From: Phycisphaerales bacterium
GTDB taxonomy: Bacteria > Planctomycetota > Phycisphaerae > Phycisphaerales > UBA1924
Assembly (NCBI GenBank): GCA_029260265.1
Contig: JAJDDO010000029.1
Location: 62,001-126,000 of the forward strand
Direction: 5' to 3'
Length of the DNA stretch: 64,000 nt
Positions 18,543-27,855 of this stretch are shown here, one piece after another. The notes below the pieces were generated by a model. That model saw only the letters and a program-made list of their open reading frames with translations, made no database searches and was not told the origin of the DNA. A program made the translations under genes and the position numbers. The number at the start of each line of letters is the position of its first letter. The first letter of the stretch is position 1.

Positions 18543-19442
18543 TTACGCATCCTCTGCGATGCCCGCTTTGAGCATCTCGTCGATGTTGCGGCGCCAAGAT
18601 ACGAGCGGCCCGCAGAGCGATTCGGTCTCGGTGATGTCAAGCACTGAGTAGGGCGGGCGATGAGCGGGGCGTGGGTAGAGATCGCTCGAGCATGGGTGTA
18701 CGGTACAACTCGGATTGATGTGCTTGGCGATTTGAGATGCGAGATCAAACCAGGTGCATTCGCCGCCATCGGATGCGTGCCATGTTCCGCATGCCCCCTT
18801 TGAATAGAGATTCAGGGAGGTCTGTGCGAGTTGTGGGGCAGAGGTTGGGCGGCCGCGTTGGTCGCTGACGACCTTGAGTTCAGGCTTTGATTTTGCGAGG
18901 GATGCAATGGTGCGGACAAAGTTTTTTCCCCACGGTGCATAAACCCAGCTGGTCCGGATGATGATGTGTGGGCAGCCAGATTCTCTGATCTTGGATTCGC
19001 CGAGGGCTTTGGATCGGCCGTAGGCGTTGGATGGATTGATCGGCGCATCGATCGGATACGGTGTTTCAGCAGTACCATCAAAGACATAATCGGTGCTGTA
19101 GTGGATGAGTGTTGCTCCCACCTGCTTACACCGTTCGGCGATGATTCTGACCGAATGCCCGTTTGCTTGGTCCGCGGACTGCTGGTCCGATTCCGCTCCA
19201 TCGACATCTGTCCACGCTGCCGCATTGATGACGAGGTCGTCTCCGGAGCGGATGCATTGGCCAAGTGCCTCGGGGTTGAGTAGGTCGAACTCTGGGCGGT
19301 GTGCCGTTCGGTAGTTGATGCCGAGGCGGTCAAAGAGTTCACTCCATGAGCGTCCGACCATCCCCGTTGATCCAAGAATGACTGGTTGCTTTGGCCCTGG
19401 GCGGGGGCTACAGATGGACTGGATATCGTGATGTGCGTTCAT
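18543..19442 (-). CDS. rfbD: dTDP-4-dehydrorhamnose reductase-like SDR (RmlD/RfbD)
   Basis: This 299-residue short-chain dehydrogenase has the N-terminal nucleotide-binding motif G-S-T-G-M-V-G, the catalytic block HYSTDYVFDGTAETPY and the Y-G-R-S-K motif (YxxxK), all as in RmlD. It would reduce dTDP-4-keto-rhamnose to dTDP-L-rhamnose, a donor for the polysaccharide. RmlA and RmlB are not in the window. Its ATG overlaps the stop of the upstream cupin gene (ATGA). A related sugar-nucleotide reductase specificity cannot be excluded. Confidence 0.88.
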   Translation of the reverse strand: MNAHHDIQSICSPRPGPKQPVILGSTGMVGRSWSELFDRLGINYRTAHRPEFDLLNPEALGQCIRSGDDLVINAAAWTDVDGAESDQQSADQANGHSVRIIAERCKQVGATLIHYSTDYVFDGTAETPYPIDAPINPSNAYGRSKALGESKIRESGCPHIIIRTSWVYAPWGKNFVRTIASLAKSKPELKVVSDQRGRPTSAPQLAQTSLNLYSKGACGTWHASDGGECTWFDLASQIAKHINPSCTVHPCSSDLYPRPAHRPPYSVLDITETESLCGPLVSWRRNIDEMLKAGIAEDA

Positions 19443-19933
19443 TTATGCTCTACATGCCAAGGGAAACCGGGGAATGCATCGTGTGTTGTGCGTTCTTCAT
19501 CAGGGGCAGACGGGTTGTAGGCATGCGTTACAAAGTAGAGCAGCCCGGCTTGCGTCGGGCCAACAGTCGCTGCGCCATGCCAGAGCGGCGGGGGAATGAT
19601 CACGGTACCCGGGTTTTTCTCGCCGATCACGATGGACCATGCCTGATTGTTCTCTTGGTCATAAACACCGACCTTGAGGTGCCCGAGTAATCCCATCCAG
19701 AAATCGGTCTGCTTGTGATGTCTGTGCCAAGCCTTGACAACGCCGGGGTATTGGACAGAGAAGTTGATCTGCCCTTCGGGGGAGAGGACACCTTGGAGCT
19801 GATTCATAAGTGACCAACCCCGATCGTCAGCGAAGTGGTTGGTGGGCACAAAGACGGGCGTGTTGTTGCTCTTGGCGTACTCGAAGGCTTCGGTGAGTGG
19901 GCAGTTGAGTTTGGTGGGTGATGAGATCTTCAC
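19439..19933 (-). CDS. dTDP-4-dehydrorhamnose 3,5-epimerase-like cupin (RmlC-related)
   Basis: This 164-residue protein has the RmlC-like cupin core with the segments FSVQYPGVVKAWHRHHKQTD, LKVGVYDQ and IPPPLWHGAATVGP. It lies between RmlD-like and ligase genes with 4-base overlaps on both sides, so a role in making a 6-deoxysugar nucleotide is likely. It is slightly shorter than typical RmlC (about 180 residues) and the active-site region differs (WHRHH in place of the usual LHYQ-type block). It could therefore be an isomerase or epimerase of a related nucleotide sugar. Confidence 0.75.
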   Translation of the reverse strand: MKISSPTKLNCPLTEAFEYAKSNNTPVFVPTNHFADDRGWSLMNQLQGVLSPEGQINFSVQYPGVVKAWHRHHKQTDFWMGLLGHLKVGVYDQENNQAWSIVIGEKNPGTVIIPPPLWHGAATVGPTQAGLLYFVTHAYNPSAPDEERTTHDAFPGFPWHVEHK

Positions 19934-21348
19934 GGGTTGGCCTTGGGTTCTGGTGTGTTGGGGGGTGATGAGTTGTTCTGATTCGAACTGATCTTGCGAT
20001 TTGGGGGTCGGTTTTTACGGAGTTCAGCTTGCCACGAGGGGACAAGCACCGCGATGCTAGCAAGCATGCCGAGCCCAACGATATGGAGTGGAGTGACGAA
20101 CGCGTTGAAAAGTGAGTCGAGGGAGTAGATGGTGACGCCGAGCATGATCGCGATGGTCGGTGCCCAGAACGGGCGCGCCATTTCCTTGCCTTTGAGCCTG
20201 AGAATTATGGTGAGCGAGGCCAGCAGATTGAATGCGAGCAAAGAGATCAGCCCGACAAGTCCATTCTTGCCCATTGTGATCATGGTCAGAGAGTCAATGG
20301 CATCGGTTTCCCCCTGCTCATTGATCGGGCGGTATCGGTTGAACCCGCCCCATCCCACAAGAGGACGCTGCATGGCGTGATCGTTGATGATCTGCTCTTG
20401 TTTGAGCCTTGATGAGAAGGAAGAGGCCCGTTCGTCATCGTACACCGCGATGACATCTGCGAGCATTTCTCTTGGGAGCGTGTCGGTCAGGCTCAGGGTG
20501 ATGTAGCCTGCCGGAGCGAGAAGCAAAGCGACGAAGATGAACCGTATTCCGAACGCCCTCACAAGCAGGGCTGCTGATGTTACCCCGGCGAGCAGTATGA
20601 GGGCTCCGAGTGATTTACAGAGCACCGTGGTCACAAAGAGCAGACCCGAGATGCCTGCGAGCCGAAAGCCCATGACCCTCAGGGTGTCTCTGCCGGCAAT
20701 GGTGAGCCAGAGTGCCGCAGCCGAAGCGGTGGACATCCAGAGGCCGACCTCGAGTCCATGACGCATAAAGAGCAGTGGTCGGTATCCGCCGAGGCGCATG
20801 GTCATGATGAACTGCGTGGCGGTGGTGCCGTAGACCATCCGATGCAACTGCGGGCTCATGCGGACTTCCCAAAGCGCAAGCGGTGTCGCGATCAGGCCGG
20901 CGACTACGACCGAGAGTGCCGCGGTGCGGACATCCTTTGGGGACTGGATGAATACCCGCCCGAGGAAGTAGGGGATCCCCCAAGAGACGATGCGGATATA
21001 GAGCTCGGAGAATCCATCGGAGATCCCCAACCCATTGGTGTAGGAAGAGAAGAACGGCACGAGAATCCAGACCGCGATCGGGATATCGAGCAACTTGAAT
21101 CGGAAAGAGGTGATCGCCTTGGCTTCGGAGATGAGGGCACCTAGTAGGGCGGCGTAAACAACAGAATCGATCTTGGAGAATGCGGGGAGCCCGGGGAGGT
21201 TGACGCCGGCGATGGGGGGCAGAAACATCCATCCCACGATAATCGCAGCGAGCACGCCTTTGATCCCCCGTAGGGTGATGACAATCCCCGCGCCGAAGAG
21301 TACATACGCCAACAGCACCGCGGTCGTGAGTGAGTTGCTGCTGTCCAT
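19930..21348 (-). CDS. O-antigen ligase/polymerase-like membrane protein (Wzy/WaaL family)
   Basis: This 472-residue protein has about eleven to twelve hydrophobic segments and a larger extracytoplasmic loop in the second half (RASSFSSRLKQEQIINDHAM, then PLVGWGGFNRYRPINE). The hydrophilic loop with a G-W-G-x-x-x-x-x motif is characteristic of Wzy/WaaL-type proteins. It probably polymerises or ligates the repeat units at the periplasmic face of the membrane. It starts 74 bases after the flippase gene and overlaps the next gene by four bases, so it belongs to the minus-strand operon. Polymerase versus ligase cannot be told from sequence alone. Confidence 0.82.
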   Translation of the reverse strand: MDSSNSLTTAVLLAYVLFGAGIVITLRGIKGVLAAIIVGWMFLPPIAGVNLPGLPAFSKIDSVVYAALLGALISEAKAITSFRFKLLDIPIAVWILVPFFSSYTNGLGISDGFSELYIRIVSWGIPYFLGRVFIQSPKDVRTAALSVVVAGLIATPLALWEVRMSPQLHRMVYGTTATQFIMTMRLGGYRPLLFMRHGLEVGLWMSTASAAALWLTIAGRDTLRVMGFRLAGISGLLFVTTVLCKSLGALILLAGVTSAALLVRAFGIRFIFVALLLAPAGYITLSLTDTLPREMLADVIAVYDDERASSFSSRLKQEQIINDHAMQRPLVGWGGFNRYRPINEQGETDAIDSLTMITMGKNGLVGLISLLAFNLLASLTIILRLKGKEMARPFWAPTIAIMLGVTIYSLDSLFNAFVTPLHIVGLGMLASIAVLVPSWQAELRKNRPPNRKISSNQNNSSPPNTPEPKANP

Positions 21349-21422
21349 ACGGAATCATGCCTTAAAGGGTGAAGGGATCTGGATACGGTATCGGCAGAAT
21401 GCGGTGACCACCTATGGGCAAT

Positions 21423-22757
21423 TTACATCAGGAGAAACCGTATGGCGATCACGATCGCCGATGTGCCATAGGCGAGGGCGTCGATCTTGGGCAGCCATGT
21501 GCCGTGCCTGCGGATTGCCCAGACGAGTAGGGGGTAGCTCGCCCAGTACGAGATCCCCATCCCGACCATAAGGCCAGTGGCAGAGGCCTGGTGGTATCCG
21601 ATCCACATTCCCGCGATCATGAGCAATGCACGGCCAATCTGCAGAATCATGAACCGGAAGGAATCGCCCTTGGCGAGGGTGATCCCGCCGGCGGTGATGA
21701 TGATGACCATGCCGATATTGCCCGCTGCAAGAATTTCGAGCATCCATCCGGCATCCAAATAGGCATCAGGATAGATCTTGATGATGTGGCGTCCGAAGAG
21801 CACCAGAATCCAGAGAGGGGGTAATGAAATCCCCATCAGGATCAGCCGCATTCGTTGTGTCTGTGAGCGCAGGCGTTTGGGGCCTTGATCAATGAGCCGG
21901 GCGTAGATGGGCATCAGCACCCGAGGCGCGAGTTTGAGGACCATCTCGGGGACTGCCCGAGAGAGCATGAACGCGATGGAGTAGATCCCGAACTGGTTTT
22001 TGTCCATGAACTTGCCGAGCATCATCTTGTCGCCTTGGGCGATGAAGAAGGTGATGGCGGTGCTGAGGATAATCCACTTGCCGAATCGGATGAGTTCGTG
22101 GGCTGCAGCCTTGTCCCAGAGTACCCGGTTTCTTCTGCCGGGCATGAAAAGGAATGAGCCGGCCGTGATGAGGATGGCGCTGCAGAAACCGCCCGCGACC
22201 AGCGCCCAGACCGTTGGCGAGTACATCGCCCAGATGAGCATCGCACATGCACCAAGCCCTCGCGAGCCAACCTCGAGGATAGTGAGCCGCTTGAGCAAGA
22301 GGTGGCGGTTTGCGGTCGCCATTTTGGTCGATTTCATCCCCGATATAATCGCGGTCAGCGATGCAACCGGGATGAGGATGAGCAGCTCTGGGCGATCGTA
22401 TTGCTGAGCAACCGGGTAGGTGATGAGACAAGCACAGACCCAGATGAGCACGCCCCGGACAATGTTGATTGTCCACGCGGTGTTGAGAAAGTCAGGGTCG
22501 TCGCCCCGCTCGTCTCTGATCACGCTCTGATTGATCCCGATGTCGGAGAACTTCTGGAGGAGTTCGAGGACCATGTTGACCAATGCCATGAGCCCGAAGG
22601 TCGCCGGGGCGAGGAGCATGGTGAGCAGCCAGTTGCTGCCAAGCCGAATCATCTGGTGGACCGCATACCCACCCAGGGTCCATGCGGAACTGTGGATTGC
22701 TCGTTTTTTGAGCGATCCGGGCTCGGTCATTTGCGGTGGGTGGTCCTCGTTGGGCAT
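21423..22757 (-). CDS. Oligosaccharide flippase (Wzx, MOP superfamily)
   Basis: The protein has about twelve membrane segments and the N-terminal signature of Wzx-like exporters (AIHSSAWTLGGYAVHQMIRLG..W..LLAPATFGLMALV). It would flip lipid-linked repeat units across the inner membrane. Two ATG starts are possible: 22757 (MPNEDH, 444 residues, used here) and 22730 (MTEPGS). The second has GAGGA somewhat far upstream. A longer TTG start at 22817 is unlikely because it overlaps the terminator of the preceding gene. Confidence 0.88.
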   Translation of the reverse strand: MPNEDHPPQMTEPGSLKKRAIHSSAWTLGGYAVHQMIRLGSNWLLTMLLAPATFGLMALVNMVLELLQKFSDIGINQSVIRDERGDDPDFLNTAWTINIVRGVLIWVCACLITYPVAQQYDRPELLILIPVASLTAIISGMKSTKMATANRHLLLKRLTILEVGSRGLGACAMLIWAMYSPTVWALVAGGFCSAILITAGSFLFMPGRRNRVLWDKAAAHELIRFGKWIILSTAITFFIAQGDKMMLGKFMDKNQFGIYSIAFMLSRAVPEMVLKLAPRVLMPIYARLIDQGPKRLRSQTQRMRLILMGISLPPLWILVLFGRHIIKIYPDAYLDAGWMLEILAAGNIGMVIIITAGGITLAKGDSFRFMILQIGRALLMIAGMWIGYHQASATGLMVGMGISYWASYPLLVWAIRRHGTWLPKIDALAYGTSAIVIAIRFLLM

Positions 22758-22784
22758 CTGGAGTTGTATCGGCGATATGGCATG

Positions 22785-22815
22785 AAAAAGCCGCAGCGTT
22801 GAGAGCAACTGCGGC
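22785..22815 (-). terminator. Terminator between the beta-helix gene and the flippase gene
   Basis: On the minus strand a 7-bp stem (GCCGCAG with CTGCGGC) with a 12-base loop is followed by five T residues. It lies 26 bases past the stop of the beta-helix gene, so the flippase gene would need its own promoter or read-through. Confidence 0.75.
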
Positions 22816-22841
22816 AATTTCTTGCATTCTGTCAGGCGGGA

Positions 22842-24485
22842 TTACTCCCCGGTATTGCCGAACGCTCCGCCTGTGGCGAAGGAATCGGAAATGTATCCTT
22901 GGCGGATGAACCGAGCGGCCGCGGCACCGGTGAGGGCGGAATCCCAGCTTGATCTGGACATCGCGCGGGCATGGTCAAGGAAGTCTTGCTCATCCTCATA
23001 CCCAAGCGAATGGGCGTAATCAGCGAGGCTGCGCCCTGCATCTGGGAGTGTTACGGGGTCCATCTCTTCGCCAACGGTGATGGAGTGGTCTTTCCATTGG
23101 TTGAAGCGGAGAGGGGAGCCATCGACAACGAAGAGGTCGTTGCGGTCATGCTCTACGAATGAGGTGTTTGAGAGGAACTGGAGATTCTCAGAGTGATTCA
23201 CTGTCACAACATGAGGGCTGCTGGCCATTGACCAGATGTTGTTCATGACTGCGGAGCCATCTCCGGCTCGGATGGTGCTTTTGAGGCTGTGACCTGATGT
23301 GCCGTTTGTCCAGTTGTGGACGACATTGGACTGGAGTATGAACGCTTCGCCATACCCCGCCAAGATGATTCCGATGTTGTTGATGCCGTCGCCTGAGTTG
23401 AGGATGACATTGTTCTGTACAACGGTGTCTTTAAACCGTTCGACCCAGAGCCCGATGCCTTGGTTGGCGCCGATCATATCGCCGCCGATGATGACATTGC
23501 CCTCGATAGTCCCGGTGGCGTATTGTGCAGGCCAGTCGAGTTCGGTGTATCCGAATCTCATGCCGAGTGAGTTCTGGTAGATGAGGTTGTCTCTGGCGAT
23601 CCCCCCCGAGCGGATCTGCACGCCGGCGCCAGGGCCGTTGGAGGTGATGTTGCCGCTGAACTCGACTCCGGTGACCCCAACCTGGATGTAGACATTCTGA
23701 TTGAACCCGTCACCCTCTGCTGCGGGGACATCGGGGTTGTCACCATTGGCATCGAAGATGTTTTCTTCAACGACGATGCCTTCTACATTTTTAACAAAGA
23801 GCCCTTGGGAGTGGCCTGCGGTCGAGTACGAATCGACAATGACCGATCGGCGGATGCTGACATCTTCAAACACACCCGTGCCCTGGACGATGATGTTGTC
23901 CTTGAAGCCTTCGATGTAGCAATCTTCGATGACGAGCCCTTCGCCGCTGGAGAGCCACCGGATGCCAGATTTGGAGAGGTGTTCGGGTCGGTTGGCGATG
24001 AATCGGATGCCGATGATGGCGACATGATTAACCTCGCGGCCAAACCCGGTCTGGATGCCAAGATCATTGAGCGGGCTGATCGTGGGGCGTTGTTCAGCAT
24101 CGCCGTAGCTTGAGATGACAACAGGTTCGTCGGCGGATTTGCCCGAGAAGTTCCACGAGCCGAAGGATTCATTCCATGTATCGCCGCGTTTGAGCAGCAT
24201 CCAATCATTTGAGGAATCGCTCATCAGTTGCTTGGCTCGTGCCAACGAGCGGACGGGATCAGCCGGTGTTCGCCCTGAGTTCGCGTCGTTGCCTGTGGAA
24301 CTCGAGACAAAGAAGAACTTGGTGTCCTCAGCCGGTACAAGCTGGCTCCATCCGTCTTGTCCGATCGGGAGAGCGCCGAGGGCGGGCGAGGCGAGCCCCG
24401 CTGCACAGACGAGCCCGCAGGCGAGCGAGCATTTGATCGCTCTTGAGGTGGTCGCAAAGTTGGTGATCCGGGTCATGTTCAGCAT
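22842..24485 (-). CDS. Secreted right-handed parallel beta-helix protein
   Basis: This 547-residue protein has a signal peptide (hydrophobic stretch ending at GLASPALGA near residue 37), a segment typical of pectate-lyase-like proteins (FFVSSSTGNDANSGRTPADP) and then many short repeats of the beta-helix type containing V-x-x-N-x-I/V steps (for example VVEENIFDANGDN, VVQNNVILNSGDG, FILQSNVVHNWTN). Such proteins bind, cleave or epimerise acidic polysaccharides, and in this locus it probably acts on the exported polymer. No definite catalytic residues can be assigned. It is divergent from the glycosyltransferase operon and is followed by a terminator. Confidence 0.82.
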   Translation of the reverse strand: MLNMTRITNFATTSRAIKCSLACGLVCAAGLASPALGALPIGQDGWSQLVPAEDTKFFFVSSSTGNDANSGRTPADPVRSLARAKQLMSDSSNDWMLLKRGDTWNESFGSWNFSGKSADEPVVISSYGDAEQRPTISPLNDLGIQTGFGREVNHVAIIGIRFIANRPEHLSKSGIRWLSSGEGLVIEDCYIEGFKDNIIVQGTGVFEDVSIRRSVIVDSYSTAGHSQGLFVKNVEGIVVEENIFDANGDNPDVPAAEGDGFNQNVYIQVGVTGVEFSGNITSNGPGAGVQIRSGGIARDNLIYQNSLGMRFGYTELDWPAQYATGTIEGNVIIGGDMIGANQGIGLWVERFKDTVVQNNVILNSGDGINNIGIILAGYGEAFILQSNVVHNWTNGTSGHSLKSTIRAGDGSAVMNNIWSMASSPHVVTVNHSENLQFLSNTSFVEHDRNDLFVVDGSPLRFNQWKDHSITVGEEMDPVTLPDAGRSLADYAHSLGYEDEQDFLDHARAMSRSSWDSALTGAAAARFIRQGYISDSFATGGAFGNTGE

Positions 24486-24839
24486 GGTGGGGCGTCCTCA
24501 TGGGAGAATAGTGGTCATCCTGTGTATCGACTCTCAAATATGAGAGATCAGGCATCCATCCGTCTTTGGAGCTTTTCTGGATTCCCGAGACGGTTCGGGC
24601 GTTATGACTCCTCTATCTTGCCACGCTTGGTTATTGGGCGTCTGGATCAATCTCAATCCTTCAGAAGGGGCAAGATTGAGGCTGGGGAATACATGCCGGG
24701 GCGTGTTCTTGCCGATATGGGCACAGACGGGTATGCCCGCAGTGAGAGGAGTTGAGTCTGCAATATCACCGCATGAAGTTATCGGTCCTGACGCCCTCCC
24801 GCGGGGGTATTGTATGGGTATGCAATGAAGGGATTTCAG
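24486..24839. other. Divergent intergenic region (354 bases) with an operator-like palindrome
   Basis: This stretch separates the minus-strand beta-helix gene from the plus-strand glycosyltransferase operon and should hold both promoters. A 6-bp inverted repeat CTCTCA-AATA-TGAGAG lies at 24531-24546, close to the beta-helix gene. I see no convincing protein-coding gene and no clear -35/-10 pair. Confidence 0.45.
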
Positions 24840-25958
24840 ATGGGTGATCGACGAATACTCAGGCTCAACTGGATCGAGGGACGGCCAACGCTGTCCGGAG
24901 GGATCAAATCAAATCGGCTGATCGCCGAAGCGATGCAGAGACGCGGGCACGAGGTGACGACATCGTTCCTGACACCTGCGCATCGTTGGCCAAAGCCATG
25001 GCGTGTGCGGACTTTTCTCAAAAGGCTGAAGCGGTCGCTGGCTTCGAATCCGTTTCCGCATCATCTTGAGCGATCCACCGTCAACCTGAATCAGATGCCG
25101 ACGCGAGAGCTTGATTCTCGGCTTGTCCCTGATGCGGATGTGACCTTTGCGAGCTGGTGGCAGGTGTGGGATCAGGTGTCTCGGTGGCCGGCGTCAAAGG
25201 GGCTCAAGGTGCACTATGTTCGGCATCACGAGATTCATGGGGGCGAGCGGTCAGCGGTTGACGCGGCGTATTTAATCCCGGGCCCTCGCGTGGTGATCTC
25301 GTCCTGGCTCGGGTCGGTCATTCGAGACTATGGGCACGATAAAATGATCCGCGTGCCCAATGGGGTTGATTGGGCGCAGTTCGATTCGGACGAGCGTGAA
25401 AAGGCTGCCGAGCCGATCATCGGTATGCTGATGGGGGCGGAGTCGTTTAAGGACACGCCTGCGGGCATCCGTGCGATTCGCATTCTGCAGAAACGGGTGC
25501 CCGGACTCAAGGTGATCGCCTTTGGCAAGCGTCCGCCGTTGGCGGAGTGGGATCTTCCTGAGTGCGTCGAGTATCACCAATCGCCTGCTCAGGATCAGAT
25601 TCCGAAGCTGTATCAGCGTGCGAACTGCTGGGTGATCACTTCGTCGGCGGAGGGGTTTGGGATGCCGGGCATCGAAGCGGCGGCATCGCACTGCCCCCTG
25701 GTCTCTACAAGGTGCGGCGGGCCAGAGGACTTTGTTCGTGAAGGCGAAAACGGCTTCATGATTGATGTTGGCGACAGCGAAGCAATGGCAGATGCGATCG
25801 AGCGTGTGCTTGATCTGGACAAAGATGCCTGGAAAAAGATGAGCCAGGCAAGCTATCGGATCGCGAGAGAGTTTGATTGGGATCGCTCGGCGGAGAAACT
25901 CGAAGCGCAGCTCTATCAATGGCTTGATGAGCAAGAACCAGATGGAGCGCAGGCGTGA
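24840..25958 (+). CDS. Glycosyltransferase, family 4 type
   Basis: This 372-residue GT-B fold enzyme has an N-terminal segment LSGGIKSNRLIAEAMQRRGHEV and the C-terminal donor-binding block EGFGMPGIEAAASHCPLVST (E-x7-E motif), followed by CGGPEDFV. It would add a sugar to the lipid-linked repeat unit on the cytoplasmic side of the membrane. I chose ATG 24840, which has AAGGGA six bases upstream; in-frame starts at 24810 (TTG) and 24825 are alternatives. It opens an eight-gene plus-strand operon and its stop overlaps the next start (GTGA). Confidence 0.88.
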   Translation: MGDRRILRLNWIEGRPTLSGGIKSNRLIAEAMQRRGHEVTTSFLTPAHRWPKPWRVRTFLKRLKRSLASNPFPHHLERSTVNLNQMPTRELDSRLVPDADVTFASWWQVWDQVSRWPASKGLKVHYVRHHEIHGGERSAVDAAYLIPGPRVVISSWLGSVIRDYGHDKMIRVPNGVDWAQFDSDEREKAAEPIIGMLMGAESFKDTPAGIRAIRILQKRVPGLKVIAFGKRPPLAEWDLPECVEYHQSPAQDQIPKLYQRANCWVITSSAEGFGMPGIEAAASHCPLVSTRCGGPEDFVREGENGFMIDVGDSEAMADAIERVLDLDKDAWKKMSQASYRIAREFDWDRSAEKLEAQLYQWLDEQEPDGAQA

Positions 25959-26893
25959 AGGATTCACCGGTATTTCTTGTCGGCGCAGAACGATCGGGCA
26001 CAACCATGCTCCGGCTCATGCTCGATCACCATCCAAGGATCGCATGGCTCAATGAGTTTGAGTACGCTGTAGACATGGTGGGCCAGGATGGCGGATACCC
26101 CGATGTTGCGGAGTATGTGCAGTGGCTTGGGCAGCATCGGATCTTTCGAGCGACCGGATTCGAGGCGGATTCAACGCTTGGATATGAGCAGTTGATTGAT
26201 GGGTTTCTTGCGCAGCGAAAGACCAACACCGGCAAGCCGATCGCGGGCGCGACGGTTCATCGTGACTTTGATCGGTTGTTGAAACTCTATCCGGAAGCTC
26301 GGTTTATCCATTTGGTGCGTGATCCGCGTGATGTGTCGCCATCGGTGATCAAGATGGGTTGGGCGGGCAATGTGTACACGGCGTGCACGCCTTGGATCGA
26401 GGCCGAGCAATGCTGGGATCGTGTGGAGGCGTTGACCTCCGATGAGCGATGGATTCAGATTCGCTATGAAGATCTGCTCGAGAACCCGCAGCAGCAACTC
26501 TCGCGTGCGTGCGAGTTGATCGGTGTTGAGTTCGATCCCGCGATGCTCGGATTTCATGAGGACACAAGTTACCGTCCGCCGGATAGCTCGGCCTCCCAAC
26601 GATGGAAAAAGACGCTGAGCAAGAAGCAGGTTCGATTGATCGAGTCTCGGTGCGGTGAGACCCTCATAAAACGCGGGTATGAAGGTGTACACGATCGAGC
26701 TCGCGGTCCGGGCGCAGCGGGGCGTTTGTACTTGTCGGCGCAGAATCGGGCTTGGCGTATGAAGGCAAGGATTGATCGGTTTGGGTTTGGGCTCTGGATG
26801 CGTGCGATCGTGGCCAAGCGTTTCTCGCCGAACGGGATGTATCCACGGGTGAAAGCACGAATGGATGAGATCACGAAGAGCAGACTCCAATGA
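25955..26893 (+). CDS. Sulfotransferase (PAPS-dependent), first copy
   Basis: This 312-residue protein has the 5'-phosphosulfate-binding loop G-A-E-R-S-G-T-T-M-L-R at residues about 8-18 and the 3'-phosphate-binding block LVRDPRDVSPSVIKMG in the first half. These define the sulfotransferase family, which transfers sulfate from PAPS to a sugar hydroxyl or amine. It sits between two glycosyltransferase genes with overlaps on both sides (GTGA and ATGA), so it very probably sulfates a residue of the same polysaccharide. The acceptor is unknown. Confidence 0.88.
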   Translation: MKDSPVFLVGAERSGTTMLRLMLDHHPRIAWLNEFEYAVDMVGQDGGYPDVAEYVQWLGQHRIFRATGFEADSTLGYEQLIDGFLAQRKTNTGKPIAGATVHRDFDRLLKLYPEARFIHLVRDPRDVSPSVIKMGWAGNVYTACTPWIEAEQCWDRVEALTSDERWIQIRYEDLLENPQQQLSRACELIGVEFDPAMLGFHEDTSYRPPDSSASQRWKKTLSKKQVRLIESRCGETLIKRGYEGVHDRARGPGAAGRLYLSAQNRAWRMKARIDRFGFGLWMRAIVAKRFSPNGMYPRVKARMDEITKSRLQ

Positions 26894-27855
26894 GCGAAAC
26901 TGGGCGGTTACAACTCGCGGTTGTGGTGCTCAACTACCGGACGCCGGGGCTGGTTGTCGATTGCCTCAAGACACTCGAAGATGAGATCGCGGGCAAGGAT
27001 GGGCGTGAGGTCGTGGTGGTTGACAACTGCTCTGGCGATGATTCTGCTGACCAGATCGAGCGTGCGATTGATGTGAGCAGTTGGGGTTCATGGGCGAGGG
27101 TTGTGCGGTCGGCAGTCAATGGCGGATTCGCTGCGGGGAATAATGTGGGGATCGGTGCGAGCAACGCTGAGCGGTATGTATTGCTCAACTCGGACACGCA
27201 TGTCCGCCCAGGCGCGATTGATGAGATGATGAGGACGCTCGATGAGCATGAGGATGTGCATATGCTCGGTGCCCGGCTTGAATGGCCCGATGGGAAACAT
27301 CAGGTGAGCACCTTTCGGTACCGGACACCGGTTACCGAGCTGATATCTGGTTCGCAGCTTGGAACGCTCGGGCGGGCTTTGCCGCGGCATGTGGTTGCCC
27401 GCGAGATGCACGAGTTTACAAAGGGGATCGGCTGGGTGAGCTTTGCGTGTGTGATGCTTCGCCGCGAGGTGATCGAGCAGGTTGGGATGCTTGATGAGCG
27501 ATACTTCATGTACTTTGAGGACATGGCGTACTGTCGGCGGGCAACGGCGTGTGGATTCATAATCGGGTATCAGCCCGAGGCGCATGTTGTTCATCTCCGC
27601 GGGGGGTCATCGCCGGTCAAAGAGCAAACGCTTGCGAAGAAGCGGCGTCCAAACTATTTTTATGCGGCGAGGGCTCACTATTTTCGTGACTTCTATGGCA
27701 TGAGCGGTTTTGTCGCGGCGAATTTGCTCTGGACGCTTGGGTGGGTGCTCGGATCGCTGCGTGGGCGTAGCGGGGCCGTTCAAGGGCAGTTTCATGATAT
27801 ATGGTGCTCGCCCAAGCACACTGTTGAGATCGGGGGTGGTCATGGCGGAGCGTGA
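26890..27855 (+). CDS. Glycosyltransferase family 2 (rhamnosyltransferase-like)
   Basis: This 321-residue GT-A enzyme has VVVLNYRTPGLVVDCLKTLE at the N-terminus, the VVVDNCSGDDS nucleotide-binding block, the N-S-D-T-H metal-site motif (residues about 98-102) and a C-terminal hydrophobic segment near 275-295. The NYR..G..V..CL pattern is common in rhamnosyltransferase-like members; donor sugar is not proven. It starts by an ATGA overlap and its last 14 bases overlap the second sulfotransferase gene. Confidence 0.88.
   Translation: MSETGRLQLAVVVLNYRTPGLVVDCLKTLEDEIAGKDGREVVVVDNCSGDDSADQIERAIDVSSWGSWARVVRSAVNGGFAAGNNVGIGASNAERYVLLNSDTHVRPGAIDEMMRTLDEHEDVHMLGARLEWPDGKHQVSTFRYRTPVTELISGSQLGTLGRALPRHVVAREMHEFTKGIGWVSFACVMLRREVIEQVGMLDERYFMYFEDMAYCRRATACGFIIGYQPEAHVVHLRGGSSPVKEQTLAKKRRPNYFYAARAHYFRDFYGMSGFVAANLLWTLGWVLGSLRGRSGAVQGQFHDIWCSPKHTVEIGGGHGGA

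Noticed and set aside
22758-22817. Longer N-terminus for the flippase starting at a TTG at 22817
   Set aside because: It would overlap the terminator of the preceding gene and adds non-conserved residues.
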